Source: Amycolatopsis japonica
Lineage (GTDB): Bacteria > Actinomycetota > Actinomycetes > Mycobacteriales > Pseudonocardiaceae
Reading direction: 5' to 3'
Length of the DNA: 64,000 bases
NCBI RefSeq assembly: GCF_000732925.1
Contig: NZ_CP008953.1
Location: forward strand, 2,294,001 to 2,358,000
Shown piece after piece: positions 40,126 to 49,658 of the stretch. Below the pieces are notes generated by a model, which saw only the letters and a list, made by a program, of their open reading frames with translations, was not told the DNA's origin and did not search any database. A program made the position numbers and the translations under genes. Every line of letters starts with the position of its first letter. The stretch's first letter is position 1.

Positions 40126-43100
40126 ATGAGCGAAGTCTCCGCCCTCGCCGACGAGTTCGTCGAAGCCCTCTTCGACGCCGAGCCGGTCATGCCCGCTTTG
40201 CAGGGCTTCCGTCCGGAATCGACCGGGCTCACCGATCTCAGCGAGGCCGCGGGGGACGCTTTCCGCGCGCGGCTGGCCGGGCTCGCCGAGCGGGCCGAGG
40301 CACTCGCCACCGACGGTTTGAGCGCGGAGGAGAAGACCACCCGTGACGTCCTGATCGCGATGGCGCGGGCGAGGATCGCCCTGCTGGACTCGCGGTTCGT
40401 CGAGTTCACCATCAGCGACCTGTTCATCTCGCCCGCCGCCGAGGTGCTCACCGTGCTGCCGATGATGTCGGTCGGCACGGACGCGCAGGCGGAGGCCCAT
40501 CTCGGGCGGATCGCCGCGATCCCGGAGTACCTGCGGCAGGCCGCGCAGCGGCACCGGGACGGCGTCGCCCGCGGCCTGGTCCCGGTCGCTTACCTGGTCG
40601 ACGCCGCCGTCGCGTACCTCGACCGCCACCTCGCCGAGCCCTCGGCCGATCCGCTGCTGCGCCAGCCCGCGCCGAACGAGGACTTCGAGACCCGCCGCGC
40701 CGACCTGCTGCGCGACACCGTCCGTCCCGCGATCGCCGAGTACCGGGAGGTGCTCGCGAAGGAGATCGCGCCGCACGGCCGCCCCGAGGACAAGCCCGGC
40801 GTCTGCTGGCTGCCCGACGGCGAGCGCCTCTACGCCCTGCTCGCCGAGATGCACACCACGACCGTCCGCACCCCGCGTGAGCTGCACCAGACCGGTCTCG
40901 ACGTGATCGCGGGCCTCGCCGGCGAGTACCGCGAGTACGGCTCCCGGGTGTTCGGCACCAGCGACCTCCAGGAGATCTTCACCAAGCTCCGCACCGACCC
41001 GGACCTGCGCTGGTCCAGCGCAGACGAGATGCTCGACTCGGCCCGCGCGGCCATCACCAGGGCCGAGGCCGAGGCACCGAACTGGTTCGGCCGGATCCCG
41101 CCGCAGCCGTGGACGGTCGAGGCGGTCCCCGCCGAATCCGCGCCCGGCGCGCCCGCCGCGTACTACATGTGGCCCGCGGTCGACGGCTCCCGCCCCGGCA
41201 TCTACTTCGCCAACACCCACAAGGCGGAGGAGCGGTTCCGGCACGCGGCCGAGGCGACGGCCTTCCACGAGGCCATCCCCGGCCACCACTTCCAGCTGAG
41301 CCTCGCGCAGGGGCTCACCGAGCTCCCGTTGCTGCGCCGCATCGGCGACTTCACCGCGTACGCCGAGGGCTGGGGCCTGTACACCGAGCGCCTCGCCGAC
41401 GAGATGGGCCTGTATTCCGACGACATCGCGAAGCTCGGCATGCTGACCATGGATTCGATGCGCGCCGGACGGCTGGTCGTCGACACCGGGCTGCACGCGC
41501 TGGGCTGGAGCCGCCGCCAGGCCATCGACTTCCTCACCGAGAACACACCGATGGCGCTCGTGGAGATCGAGTCCGAAGTGGACCGGTACATCGCCTTCCC
41601 CGGCCAGGCGCTGTCGTACATGGTGGGACGGCTGGAGATCCAGCGCATCCGCGCCGCGGCCGAGCTGACGCTGGGCAGCCGGTTCGACATCAAGGCGTTC
41701 CACGACGTCGTGCTCGGCGGCGGTTCGCTGCCGCTTTCGGTGCTGGACGGTGTGGTCCGCGACTGGGTGAAGGGCCACGGCGACACCCCGAACGGCCTCG
41801 CCGAGGAGCTGATGGAGCTCAAGTTCGAGGAGCTTCCGCTGTGGCGCTCCCTGCTCGGCCTCCCCGGCGACGAAGGCTCCCTGCCGGACCCGAGCGCGGA
41901 GGCCGCTGCCGCTCAGCGCGCGTCGGCGGTCGCCATCGCCGAGCGGGCCGAAGCCCTTGCCGCCGAAGGACTTTCCCCGGCCGAGGCGGTCACCCGCGAG
42001 GTCGTGATCCAGCAGGCGAAGGCGATGGTCGACGTCATCGATTCGCGCGCCGCGGAGTTCTCGGTCAGCGACGGGCTGGCCTCGCCCGCGCTGTTCCTGC
42101 TCAACGAGCTCGCGGTGCTGTCGCTGAACGACGAGGAGAAGGTCCGCGGTTACCTGAAGCGGCTGGAGGGCCTCGGCGCCTACCTGGACGCCCTGATCGT
42201 GCGCCAGCGCGCGGCCGCGGCCGACGGGCTGGTCCCGCCCGGCTTCCTCGTCGAAGGCGGGATCGCTTACGTGGAGCGCTATCTCGGCGACGAGGCGGGC
42301 GATCCGCTGGCGCTCACCGCGTCCGTTTCCGTGGAGGGCTACGAGACCGAACGGGACCGGTTGCTGGCCGAGGTCGTCCGGCCCGCCTACACCCGGTATC
42401 GCGACTTCCTCGCCACCGAGCTGCGTCCCGTGGCGAAGTCCGAAAAGGAGCCGGGTCTCTGCGCGCTTCCCGGCGGGCAGGAGAAGTACGCCGCGCTGAT
42501 CCGGGCGCACACGTCCACGGAGCGCACGGCGCAGGATCTGCACGACACCGGCCTCGGCATGATCGCGAAACTGGCCGACCAGTATCGCGAGCTGGGCGAG
42601 AAGATCTTCGGTACCAAGGATCTCGACGAGATCTTCGAACGGCTGCGTACCGACCCGGCGCTGCGCTGGCGAGACGGCGACGAGCTGCTCACCGCCGCGC
42701 GTGACGCCATCCTGCGTGCCGAAGCCGTCGCGCCGGAGTGGTTCTCGACCGTTCCCGAGGAACGGTGCGAGGTCGAGCCGGTCCCGCCCGCGGAGGCACC
42801 CGGCGGCACGCTGGCGTACTACATCGAGGCGTCGCTCGACGGTTCGCGGCCGGGTACCTACTACGCGAACACCTACGAGGCCGAGCAGCGCCCGAAGCAC
42901 ACGAGCGAGGCGATCGCCTTCCACGAAGCCGTTCCGGGGCACCACTTCCAGATCTGCATCGCGCACAAGCTCAAGGGCCTGCCGATGTTGCGCGGACACG
43001 CCGACGTCAACGCCTACGTCGAAGGCTGGGGTCTCTACTCCGAGCGCCTCGCCGACGAGATGGGCCTGTACTCGAGCGACCTGACCAGGTTCGGCATGCT

Positions 43101-43437
43101 CACCCAGGATTCGATGCGCGCCGGGCGGCTGGTCGTCGACACCGGGATGCACGCGCTCGGCTGGAGCCGTCAGCAGGCCGTCGACTACCTGGCCGAGAAC
43201 ACGCCGATGGCCAGGATGGAGATCGAGGCCGAGATCGACCGCTACGCCGCCGTTCCGGGGCAGGCGCTGTCGTACATGGTGGGACGGCTGGAGATCGAGC
43301 GGATCCGCGCCGAGGCCGAGGCCGCGCTCGGGGACCGGTTCGACATCAAGGGCTTCCACGAGGTCGTGCTGAGCAACGGCATCCTGCCGCTGCGGGTCCT
43401 GGACGACGTGGTGAAGGAGTGGGTGGCCGCGCAGTGA
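40126..43437 (+). CDS. Double-length DUF885 family protein, putative metallopeptidase
   Basis: This 1103-aa protein is made of two DUF885 domains in tandem, about residues 1-575 and 580-1103; relatives usually have one domain of about 550-600 aa. Each half carries its own HExxxHH site, FHEAIPGHHFQ (His381) and FHEAVPGHHFQ (His933), followed by AYAEGWGLYTERLADEMGLY or AYVEGWGLYSERLADEMGLY, SMRAGRLVVDTG and GQALSYMVGRLEI. Both halves look complete and potentially active. DNA near 41606 and 43261 is identical for over 30 bases, a sign of duplication with gene conversion. No signal peptide is visible. The substrate is unknown. The ATG at 40126 follows GGGAAAG. Confidence 0.9.
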   Translation: MSEVSALADEFVEALFDAEPVMPALQGFRPESTGLTDLSEAAGDAFRARLAGLAERAEALATDGLSAEEKTTRDVLIAMARARIALLDSRFVEFTISDLFISPAAEVLTVLPMMSVGTDAQAEAHLGRIAAIPEYLRQAAQRHRDGVARGLVPVAYLVDAAVAYLDRHLAEPSADPLLRQPAPNEDFETRRADLLRDTVRPAIAEYREVLAKEIAPHGRPEDKPGVCWLPDGERLYALLAEMHTTTVRTPRELHQTGLDVIAGLAGEYREYGSRVFGTSDLQEIFTKLRTDPDLRWSSADEMLDSARAAITRAEAEAPNWFGRIPPQPWTVEAVPAESAPGAPAAYYMWPAVDGSRPGIYFANTHKAEERFRHAAEATAFHEAIPGHHFQLSLAQGLTELPLLRRIGDFTAYAEGWGLYTERLADEMGLYSDDIAKLGMLTMDSMRAGRLVVDTGLHALGWSRRQAIDFLTENTPMALVEIESEVDRYIAFPGQALSYMVGRLEIQRIRAAAELTLGSRFDIKAFHDVVLGGGSLPLSVLDGVVRDWVKGHGDTPNGLAEELMELKFEELPLWRSLLGLPGDEGSLPDPSAEAAAAQRASAVAIAERAEALAAEGLSPAEAVTREVVIQQAKAMVDVIDSRAAEFSVSDGLASPALFLLNELAVLSLNDEEKVRGYLKRLEGLGAYLDALIVRQRAAAADGLVPPGFLVEGGIAYVERYLGDEAGDPLALTASVSVEGYETERDRLLAEVVRPAYTRYRDFLATELRPVAKSEKEPGLCALPGGQEKYAALIRAHTSTERTAQDLHDTGLGMIAKLADQYRELGEKIFGTKDLDEIFERLRTDPALRWRDGDELLTAARDAILRAEAVAPEWFSTVPEERCEVEPVPPAEAPGGTLAYYIEASLDGSRPGTYYANTYEAEQRPKHTSEAIAFHEAVPGHHFQICIAHKLKGLPMLRGHADVNAYVEGWGLYSERLADEMGLYSSDLTRFGMLTQDSMRAGRLVVDTGMHALGWSRQQAVDYLAENTPMARMEIEAEIDRYAAVPGQALSYMVGRLEIERIRAEAEAALGDRFDIKGFHEVVLSNGILPLRVLDDVVKEWVAAQ

Positions 43438-43485
43438 GCCGGAACACAGGCGAAGTGCGTGGTCCCGGCGCATACTGTCGCTAAG

Positions 43486-43493
43486 CGAGCGCT
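43486..43493. promoter_or_regulatory. Candidate operator palindrome upstream of the LLM oxidoreductase
   Basis: GAGCGCTC lies inside CTAAGCGAGCGCTCAGTAAC, about 25 bases before the start codon and 10 bases after a possible -10 (CATACT, 43471-43476). The shape resembles operators of TetR-type regulators, but no regulator gene is adjacent. Confidence 0.35.
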
Positions 43494-43517
43494 CAGTAAC
43501 TTCACGAGGAGATGCGG

Positions 43518-44558
43518 ATGAGGATCGGGACCGCGATCAGCTACGCCGGCGGGTTCGCCGAGAGCGTGGCCGACATCGTCGAACTGGAGAAGGCCGGGCT
43601 GGACATCGTCTTCGTCCCCGAGGCCTATTCGTTCGACGCGGTCAGCCAGCTCGGCTACGTCGCGGCGAAGACCGATCGCGTCCAGATCGCGTCCGGCATC
43701 TTCCAGATCTACACGCGGACGCCGACGCTGACCGCGATGACCGCCGCCGGGCTCGACTTCGTGTCCGACGGCCGGTTCACGCTCGGCATCGGCGCCTCGG
43801 GTCCGCAGGTCATCGAGGGTTTCCACGGCGTGAAGTACGACGCTCCGCTCGGGCGCACGCGCGAGATCATCGACATCTGCCGTCAGGTGTGGCGGCGGGA
43901 GAAGGTGGTGCACTCCGGTACGCACTACTCGATCCCGCTGCCACCCGAGCAGGGCACGGGGCTCGGCAAACCGCTGAAGCTGATCAACCACCCGGTGCGC
44001 GAGCGGATCCCGATCCTGCTGGCGTCCATCGGCCCGAAGAACGTCGCGCTCACCGCCGAGCTCGCCGAAGGCTGGGAGCCGATCTTCTTCCACCCCGAGA
44101 AGGCCGCGGATGTCTGGGGCGCGTCCCTGGCCGAGGGCAAGGCGAAGCGCGACCCGTCGCTGGGCGAGCTGGACACCTTCGTCGGCACAGCGCTGGCGAT
44201 CGGTGATGACGTCGAAGGGATGCTGGACCACCTTCGCGGCATGCTGGCGCTCTACATCGGCGGTATGGGTGCGCGCGGCAAGAACTTCTACAACAGTCTC
44301 GCCCAGCGGTACGGCTACGAGGCCGAGGCGAAGCTCATCCAGGACCTTTACCTGGACGGAAAGAAGGAAGAAGCCGCCGCGGCGGTGCCGAAGGAACTGA
44401 TCAGGGCGATCTCGCTGATCGGTCCCGAGGGTTACGTCAAGGAGCGGCTGGCCGCCTTCCGCGAGGCCGGTGCGACCACGCTGGTGGTCAACCCGCTGCT
44501 GCCCGGCCGAGAGGCCCGCGTGGCGCAGGTTTCGAAGCTGCGCGAACTCGTCGACTAG
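43518..44558 (+). CDS. LLM-class F420-dependent oxidoreductase
   Basis: This 346-aa TIM-barrel enzyme of the bacterial luciferase-like superfamily has marks including IGTAISYAGGFAESVADIVE, IFQIYTRTPTLTAMTAAGLD, GRFTLGIGASGPQVIEGFHG and IPILLASIGPKNVALTAELA. Actinobacterial members use coenzyme F420, and this resembles the group often annotated as tetrahydromethanopterin reductase-like. The substrate is not predictable. ATG codons occur at 43512 and 43518; the second is favoured because GAGGAG lies 6 bases before it. Confidence 0.9.
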   Translation: MRIGTAISYAGGFAESVADIVELEKAGLDIVFVPEAYSFDAVSQLGYVAAKTDRVQIASGIFQIYTRTPTLTAMTAAGLDFVSDGRFTLGIGASGPQVIEGFHGVKYDAPLGRTREIIDICRQVWRREKVVHSGTHYSIPLPPEQGTGLGKPLKLINHPVRERIPILLASIGPKNVALTAELAEGWEPIFFHPEKAADVWGASLAEGKAKRDPSLGELDTFVGTALAIGDDVEGMLDHLRGMLALYIGGMGARGKNFYNSLAQRYGYEAEAKLIQDLYLDGKKEEAAAAVPKELIRAISLIGPEGYVKERLAAFREAGATTLVVNPLLPGREARVAQVSKLRELVD

Positions 44559-44752
44559 GCGCGCAGGGGGAGGCGAACCTCTCACCTGTATCGATACGGT
44601 ATACTTGACCTGCGCCGGTGTACCCCCTTCGTGGTCAAAAAACGGCCTCCCGGTGGAAAGAGAACGTGAATCACGCCTGAACGGCGGGGAAATCCGCCAT
44701 TATCAGGAGTGAAAGCGAGACCTCGGGGGAATCCGTTCGCGACGAAGGTGAG

Positions 44753-45718
44753 GTGCCTCGCGTGCGCAAGCAGATCGGCGAGCCGTCCGCCGCGGTCCTG
44801 GACGTCGGGTCGTTCAGTGCACGGCTGGTCGTCCTGGCCAAGGGTGGTTCGCCACTCGACCCCGTGCTGAGCCACCAGACGCGGCTGCGGCTGGACCGGG
44901 AACTCGACGATGACGGGAACCTGACCCGGCGCGGCATCGACGCGGTCTCCTCCGCGGTCGAGGCCGGGATGACCATGGCCGCCAAGCACGGCGTCGAGGA
45001 CGTTTACCCGCTCGCCACGTCGTCGATCCGCGACGCGGCCAACGTGAAGCAGGTCGTCTGCGACGTCGCGAAGGCGACCGGGGTCAAACTGCGCTTCCTC
45101 ACCGGCCGCCGCGAGGCGGAGTTGGCTTACGTCGGCGCGCGCCGCTGGTACGGGGCTTCCGCCGGACGGCTGCTCGTGCTCGACATCGGCGGCGGGACCG
45201 TCGAACTCGCCGCGGGGGACGCCGAGGAGGCCGGGTTCGCGCATTCGCTGCCGCTCGGCGCGCGCTCGCTGACCCGGGACTGGTTCAGCACCGAATGCCC
45301 GTCGCCCAAGGTCGTGCGGGCGATGCGGGAACACGTGCTCGACGAGGTCAGCGACGCGATGCGGGACGTCCTGCCGCAGATCCGCGACCATCACGCCGTC
45401 GGCTGCTCCAAGGTGCTGCGGCAGCTCGCCCGGCTCGCCGGCGACCGGCCGTCCCGCTCCAGGGAACTGCACCTGGACGACCTCCGCGCGTGGATCCCGC
45501 GGCTGGCGAAGCTGCCCGCGAAACGCCGCGCCGAACTGCCGGGCATTTCGCGCCAGCGTTCGCATCAGGCGCTCGCGGGCGCGATCGTCGCCGAGGCGTT
45601 GCTGACGCTTTCGGGTGGTCAGGTCGCCATCTGCCCGTGGTCCACCAGGGACGGACTGCTGCTCGGCATGCTCGACGGGTTGGTCACGCTGGACGGCAAA
45701 CCGGCGAAAGCCGCCTGA
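44753..45718 (+). CDS. Ppx/GppA family phosphatase
   Basis: This 321-aa member of the ASKHA superfamily should hydrolyse polyphosphate or pppGpp. The phosphate-binding loops are visible: VLDVGSFSARLVVLAKGG at the N-terminus (DVGS instead of the more common DIGSNS), ATSSIRDAANVKQVV, LTGRREAELAYVGARRW and LLVLDIGGGTVELAAGD. The C-terminal GHTVE-type region is short, as in actinobacterial Ppx2-like proteins. The GTG at 44753 follows AAGGTGAG. Upstream, 44559-44752 contains a GTATCGATAC palindrome and a TTGACC but no gene. Confidence 0.88.
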   Translation: MPRVRKQIGEPSAAVLDVGSFSARLVVLAKGGSPLDPVLSHQTRLRLDRELDDDGNLTRRGIDAVSSAVEAGMTMAAKHGVEDVYPLATSSIRDAANVKQVVCDVAKATGVKLRFLTGRREAELAYVGARRWYGASAGRLLVLDIGGGTVELAAGDAEEAGFAHSLPLGARSLTRDWFSTECPSPKVVRAMREHVLDEVSDAMRDVLPQIRDHHAVGCSKVLRQLARLAGDRPSRSRELHLDDLRAWIPRLAKLPAKRRAELPGISRQRSHQALAGAIVAEALLTLSGGQVAICPWSTRDGLLLGMLDGLVTLDGKPAKAA

Positions 45719-45757
45719 AGACTGGCGCATCCGGCCGCGAACGGGTACCCCGGACAC

Positions 45758-45937
45758 ATGAGGGAAAGCAAGAAGAGCTTCGGGCAGGACGACGAAGAAG
45801 ACCTCGACGACCTCCGCGGGATCCAGCCGAAGACCGACGTGCCGAGCGCGCCCAACCGTGACGTCGGGCCGCACGGCACCAAGGAGGTCGACGACGTGCC
45901 GGGTGGCGGCGAGGCGCCGATCGAACCGCCGGACTGA
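45758..45937 (+). CDS. Small acidic hypothetical protein (59 aa)
   Basis: This 59-codon frame starts with ATG 39 bases after the Ppx/GppA stop. It begins MRESKKSFGQDDEEDLDDLR and ends GGGEAPIEPPD; it is highly charged, rich in Asp, Glu, Pro and Gly, and has no membrane segment, so it is probably disordered. Third positions are strongly G/C, consistent with coding. No family is recognised. No strong ribosome-binding site is visible. Confidence 0.5.
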   Translation: MRESKKSFGQDDEEDLDDLRGIQPKTDVPSAPNRDVGPHGTKEVDDVPGGGEAPIEPPD

Positions 45938-45943
45938 CGGGTA

Positions 45944-48304
45944 TCACGCGTCCTTCGGCTGCCTCCTCGCCGGAGCGCGGCCCGCGGGCTGTGTCGGCGC
46001 CGGGCCCGGGTCGATCGCCGGGATCGGCAGCCGCACCGGCTCGGCGGTCACCGTGAACGTCTCGCCGTGGTGCGCCAGTTCCAGTGGTTCCCCGGTGATC
46101 ACGTGGTAGGTCGCGCTCTCGCCGTCGATCTCGACCTGGAACCGGGTGCCGCGGAAGGTCAGCCGGAACGCGATCCGCCGCAGTTGTGGCGGCAGCCGCG
46201 GCGCGAAGGTCAGCCGCCCGCCGTGGTCACGCAGCCCGCCGAATCCGGCGACGGTGCCTTGCCACGCGCCGGCCAGCGAGGCAAGGTGCAGTCCGTTGCG
46301 GACGTTGTTGTGCACGTCGTGCAGGTCGGTGAGCGCCGCCTCGGCGAGGTAGTCGTAGGCCAGTTCGAGATGCCCGACCTCGGCCGCCACCACGGCCTGC
46401 GTTCCCGCGGACAGCGAGGAATCCCGCACGGTGATCGCCTCGTAGTAGGCGAAGTCGCGCGCTTTCTGTTCAGGGGTGAAGGAATCCCCGCACAGATGCA
46501 GCGCCAGCACCAGATCGGCCTGTTTGACCACCTGCTTGCGGTACAGGTCGAAGTACGGGAAGTTCAGCAGCAGCGGGTAGAAATCCAGGTCCGTGGCCGC
46601 GAAATCCCACTCGTCGTGCTCCAGGAACCCTTCGGACTGCGGATGCACGCCGAGGTCCTCGTCGTAGGGCACCAGCATCGCGTCGGCGGCCTTGCGCCAC
46701 AACGCGACCTCGTCTTCGCCGACCTCGAACCGCCGGGCGATGTCGTCGTGCTGGCCGACGATTTCCGCGGCGTAGAACAGATTCCGGCGGGCCATCAGAT
46801 TCGTGTAGACGTTGTTGTCCGCCACCGCGGAGTACTCGTCCGGCCCGGTGACCCCGTCGATCCGGAACCGGCCCCGCCGGTCGAAATGCCCCAGTGACAA
46901 CCACATCCGCGCGGTCTCGAGGAGCAGCTCCGCGCCGCAGGTCCGCATGAACTCGTCGTCGCCGGTGGCGTTGAGATACCGCACGACGGCGTCGGAGATG
47001 TCCGCGCTGACGTGGAACGCCGCCGTGCCCGCCGGCCAGTACGCCGAACATTCCGCGCCGTTGATGGACCGCCAGGGGAACGCGGCTCCGCGTAAACCCA
47101 GCTGTGTCGCCCTTTCCCGCGCTTTGTCCAAAGTGGAGTGGCGCCAGCGCAGGGCGTCGCGGGCGGCGTCCGGCATGCTGTAGGTGAGCACGGGCAGGAC
47201 GAAGGTCTCGGTGTCCCAGAACGCGTGGCCGTCGTAGCCGGGGCCGGTCAAACCCTTGCCCGCCAACGCCCTCGTCTCACCGCGGGCCCCGGCCTGCAGG
47301 AGATGGAAGAGCGCGAACCGCACGGCCTGCTGCAGTTCCGGGTCGCCGTCGATCTCGATGTCCGAGGTCTCCCAGAAATCGTCGAGGAACTCCTTCTGTT
47401 CGGCGAGCAGTCCCTTCCAGCCGGTCTGCCGGGCCCCGGCCAGCGCGGCCTCGACCTGCGCGCGCACCGCGGGCACCGAACGCTGCGCGGACCAGCCGTA
47501 GGCGAGGAACTTGGTGATCCGCAGGCGGCCGCCCTTGGGCACGTCGACGGCGATGGTGAGCCGCGCGAGGTCGTCCTCGGCCTCGATATGCGTGCGCACG
47601 CCGTCGGAGACGTCGATCTTATGGTCCATCGCGGCGGCCATCCGCAACCCGGATCGCCGGGTCTGGTGCACCAGCACCGCGTGATACGCCTCCGCGTGGT
47701 GATATTCGCCGACCAGCGGCGATTCCAGCGCCGCCGCGACCCGCGGATCGCGCGTGTCGGACTCGATGGGCTCGTTCGCCAGCAGATCCGACTGCACCAC
47801 CAGCTGGAGATCGTCGTCGAGCGGTTCGACCTCGTACCGGATCGCGGCGACGGCGCGCTGGGTGAACGAGACCAGGCGTTCGGTCTTCACCCGGACGCGG
47901 CGACCGGTCGGCGAGGACCAGACGGTGTCGCGCGCGAGGGTGCCCTTCCGGAAGTCGAGCACGCGGTCGTGTTCGGTGGCCTGGCCGTAGCGCATGTCGA
48001 GCGGTTCGTCCTCGACCAGCAGCCGGAGGATCTTGCCGTCGGTCACGTTGACGACGGTCTGGCCTTCTTCGGGGTAGCCGTATCCGGTTTCCGCGTACGG
48101 AAGGTCGTGCTGCTCGTAGAAACCGTTGAGATAGGTGCCCGGCAGGCCGCGCGGCTCCGCCTCCTCCAGCGTGCCGCGCAGGCCGATGTGCCCGTTGGAC
48201 ACCGCGAACGCCGATTCGGTGCGCTGCAACGCGTCGACGTCCATCCCGTGCCAGCGCAGTTCCCAGGGCGCGACCTCGTAGCCGCGGAAAAGCGCTTCGC
48301 TCAC
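45944..48304 (-). CDS. Glycoside hydrolase family 65 enzyme (alpha-glucobiose phosphorylase type)
   Basis: This 786-aa enzyme has the N-terminal beta-sandwich, (alpha/alpha)6 barrel and C-terminal domain of GH65. The catalytic acid Glu490 lies in GVTGPDEYSAVADNNVYTNL, and AFWDTETFVLPVLTYS and RAAGLRGAAFPW-like substrate motifs are present (LGLRGAAFPWRSINGAECSA). GH65 members phosphorolyse maltose, trehalose, kojibiose or nigerose to glucose and beta-glucose-1-phosphate; a few are hydrolases. The overlapping upstream beta-phosphoglucomutase gene supports phosphorolysis. The pair matches M. tuberculosis Rv3400-Rv3401 in order. Substrate specificity is open. Confidence 0.93.
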   Translation of the reverse strand: MSEALFRGYEVAPWELRWHGMDVDALQRTESAFAVSNGHIGLRGTLEEAEPRGLPGTYLNGFYEQHDLPYAETGYGYPEEGQTVVNVTDGKILRLLVEDEPLDMRYGQATEHDRVLDFRKGTLARDTVWSSPTGRRVRVKTERLVSFTQRAVAAIRYEVEPLDDDLQLVVQSDLLANEPIESDTRDPRVAAALESPLVGEYHHAEAYHAVLVHQTRRSGLRMAAAMDHKIDVSDGVRTHIEAEDDLARLTIAVDVPKGGRLRITKFLAYGWSAQRSVPAVRAQVEAALAGARQTGWKGLLAEQKEFLDDFWETSDIEIDGDPELQQAVRFALFHLLQAGARGETRALAGKGLTGPGYDGHAFWDTETFVLPVLTYSMPDAARDALRWRHSTLDKARERATQLGLRGAAFPWRSINGAECSAYWPAGTAAFHVSADISDAVVRYLNATGDDEFMRTCGAELLLETARMWLSLGHFDRRGRFRIDGVTGPDEYSAVADNNVYTNLMARRNLFYAAEIVGQHDDIARRFEVGEDEVALWRKAADAMLVPYDEDLGVHPQSEGFLEHDEWDFAATDLDFYPLLLNFPYFDLYRKQVVKQADLVLALHLCGDSFTPEQKARDFAYYEAITVRDSSLSAGTQAVVAAEVGHLELAYDYLAEAALTDLHDVHNNVRNGLHLASLAGAWQGTVAGFGGLRDHGGRLTFAPRLPPQLRRIAFRLTFRGTRFQVEIDGESATYHVITGEPLELAHHGETFTVTAEPVRLPIPAIDPGPAPTQPAGRAPARRQPKDA

Positions 48305-49035
48305 TTGCGGTCCTCCAGGAGTTCGGCGAGGTCGTCCACCACGACGTCGGCACCGTGCGCGAGCAGTTCGCCCGCCTGGTGCGCGCGGTTCACCCCGACC
48401 ACGTAACCGAAACCGCCGTCCTTGCCCGCCTGCACACCCGCGAGCGCGTCCTCGAAGACGGCCGCGTTCGCCGGTGCGACCTCGAACGCCTCGGCGCCGG
48501 CGAGGAAGGAATCGGGCGCGGGTTTGCCGCGCAGGTTCTTCTCGGCGATCACGATCCCGTCGATCCGCGTTTCGACGAACTTGGTCAGGTCGGCGGCGTC
48601 GAGCACCTTGGCGCCGTTGGCCGACGAAGTGACGACGCCGATACGCAGTCCCGCCGCCTTCGCCGCTTCCAGATACCGGACGGAACCGGGGTACGGCGTC
48701 ACGCCCTCCTCGTCGATGATCTTCAGCACCAGCTGGTTCTTCCGGTTCCCGACCCCGTTGACGGTGGCGGCGTCGATGTCGTCGTCGGGGTTGCCTTCGG
48801 GCAGTTCGATCCCGCGTGAGGTGAGGAAGGTGCGGACGCCGTCGGCCCTGGGCCTTCCGTCGACGTAGGCCGCGTAGTCGGTGTCGGTGAACGGCGAGAA
48901 CGCGTCACCGTCGCGGGCGCGCAGGAACTCGTCGAACGTGCGCTTCCACGCCGCGCGATGCTGGGCCGCGGTTCCGGTCAGCACGCCGTCGAGGTCGAAG
49001 AGACAGGCCGTGATGGTGTCGGGCAGACCGATCAT
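48301..49035 (-). CDS. Beta-phosphoglucomutase family HAD phosphatase/mutase
   Basis: This 244-aa HAD-superfamily protein has the nucleophile motif CLFDLDGVLTGTA (two catalytic Asp), motif II in GVVTSSANG, the Lys region KPAPDSFLAGAEAFEVAP, and VFEDALAGVQAGKDGGFG for motif III/IV. Beta-phosphoglucomutases convert beta-glucose-1-phosphate to glucose-6-phosphate. Its stop overlaps the GH65 start (ATGA), so the two are co-translated and should act in sequence. The ATG at 49035 gives MIGLPDTITACLFDLDG. Confidence 0.92.
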   Translation of the reverse strand: MIGLPDTITACLFDLDGVLTGTAAQHRAAWKRTFDEFLRARDGDAFSPFTDTDYAAYVDGRPRADGVRTFLTSRGIELPEGNPDDDIDAATVNGVGNRKNQLVLKIIDEEGVTPYPGSVRYLEAAKAAGLRIGVVTSSANGAKVLDAADLTKFVETRIDGIVIAEKNLRGKPAPDSFLAGAEAFEVAPANAAVFEDALAGVQAGKDGGFGYVVGVNRAHQAGELLAHGADVVVDDLAELLEDRK

Positions 49036-49079
49036 GCCTGGCAACGCTACCCGCGCTCGCCGGTGGGCGCTCGGCTTCG

Positions 49080-49649
49080 TCAGGCCGCGCGGACCACGAG
49101 CGCGACGTGCCGCGCGGCCCGCTCCAGCGGTTCCGGCGACCGATGGACCCGGCTGACCAGCAGGGCGCCTTCGAGGTTGTTCATGATGGCCGTCGCGACG
49201 TCTTCGGGATCCTCGACGTCGCCGAGCAGTTCGACGAGCAGCTTGTGCCAGGCGGCGAACGCGTCCTGGCACGCCTTGGTGATCGCGGGGGAGGCGTGCG
49301 TCATCTCCAGCGTGATCGTGGCGAGCGGGCAGCCACCGCGGTAGTCGTCGGCGGCCAGTGCTTCACCCGCCTTGCGATACCACCAGGCCACGGCGTCTTC
49401 GACCGTCTCGTTGCGCTCGAAGGCTCGGCGGACCGTCTTCGCCACGACGGCGGTGCCGAGTTCGATCGCGGCGACCGCGAGTTGCTCCTTGCCGCCAGGG
49501 AAGTGGTGGTACGCCGACCCCCAGGGCGTGCCCGCCTGTTCGACCAGCCGCCGCCACGAAGTCGCCTGGTAGCCCTCACGGCGGAAGAGCGTCATCGCGG
49601 TCGAGATCATCCGCTCGCGGGTGGTGGTGTCGGACACGTGGCCCAGCAT
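49080..49649 (-). CDS. TetR-family transcriptional regulator
   Basis: This 189-aa regulator has an N-terminal helix-turn-helix (ISTAMTLFRREGYQATSWRR, GTPWGSAYHHFPGGKEQLAV) and a C-terminal TetR_C_LmrA_YxaF-like domain (GGCPLATITLEMTHASPAIT). It is divergent from the thioesterase gene, and two matching palindromes lie between them, so it probably represses both. The start may be ATG 49649 or GTG 49637 (VSDTTTRERM). Confidence 0.9.
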   Translation of the reverse strand: MLGHVSDTTTRERMISTAMTLFRREGYQATSWRRLVEQAGTPWGSAYHHFPGGKEQLAVAAIELGTAVVAKTVRRAFERNETVEDAVAWWYRKAGEALAADDYRGGCPLATITLEMTHASPAITKACQDAFAAWHKLLVELLGDVEDPEDVATAIMNNLEGALLVSRVHRSPEPLERAARHVALVVRAA

Positions 49650-49658
49650 AGTCCTTGA

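Noticed and set aside
40012..43473. 1153-codon antisense ORF opposite the DUF885 gene
   Set aside because: High-GC actinomycete genes often leave long open antisense frames. The translation is Arg/Gly/His-rich without recognisable domains, and the plus strand carries an unmistakable protein family.
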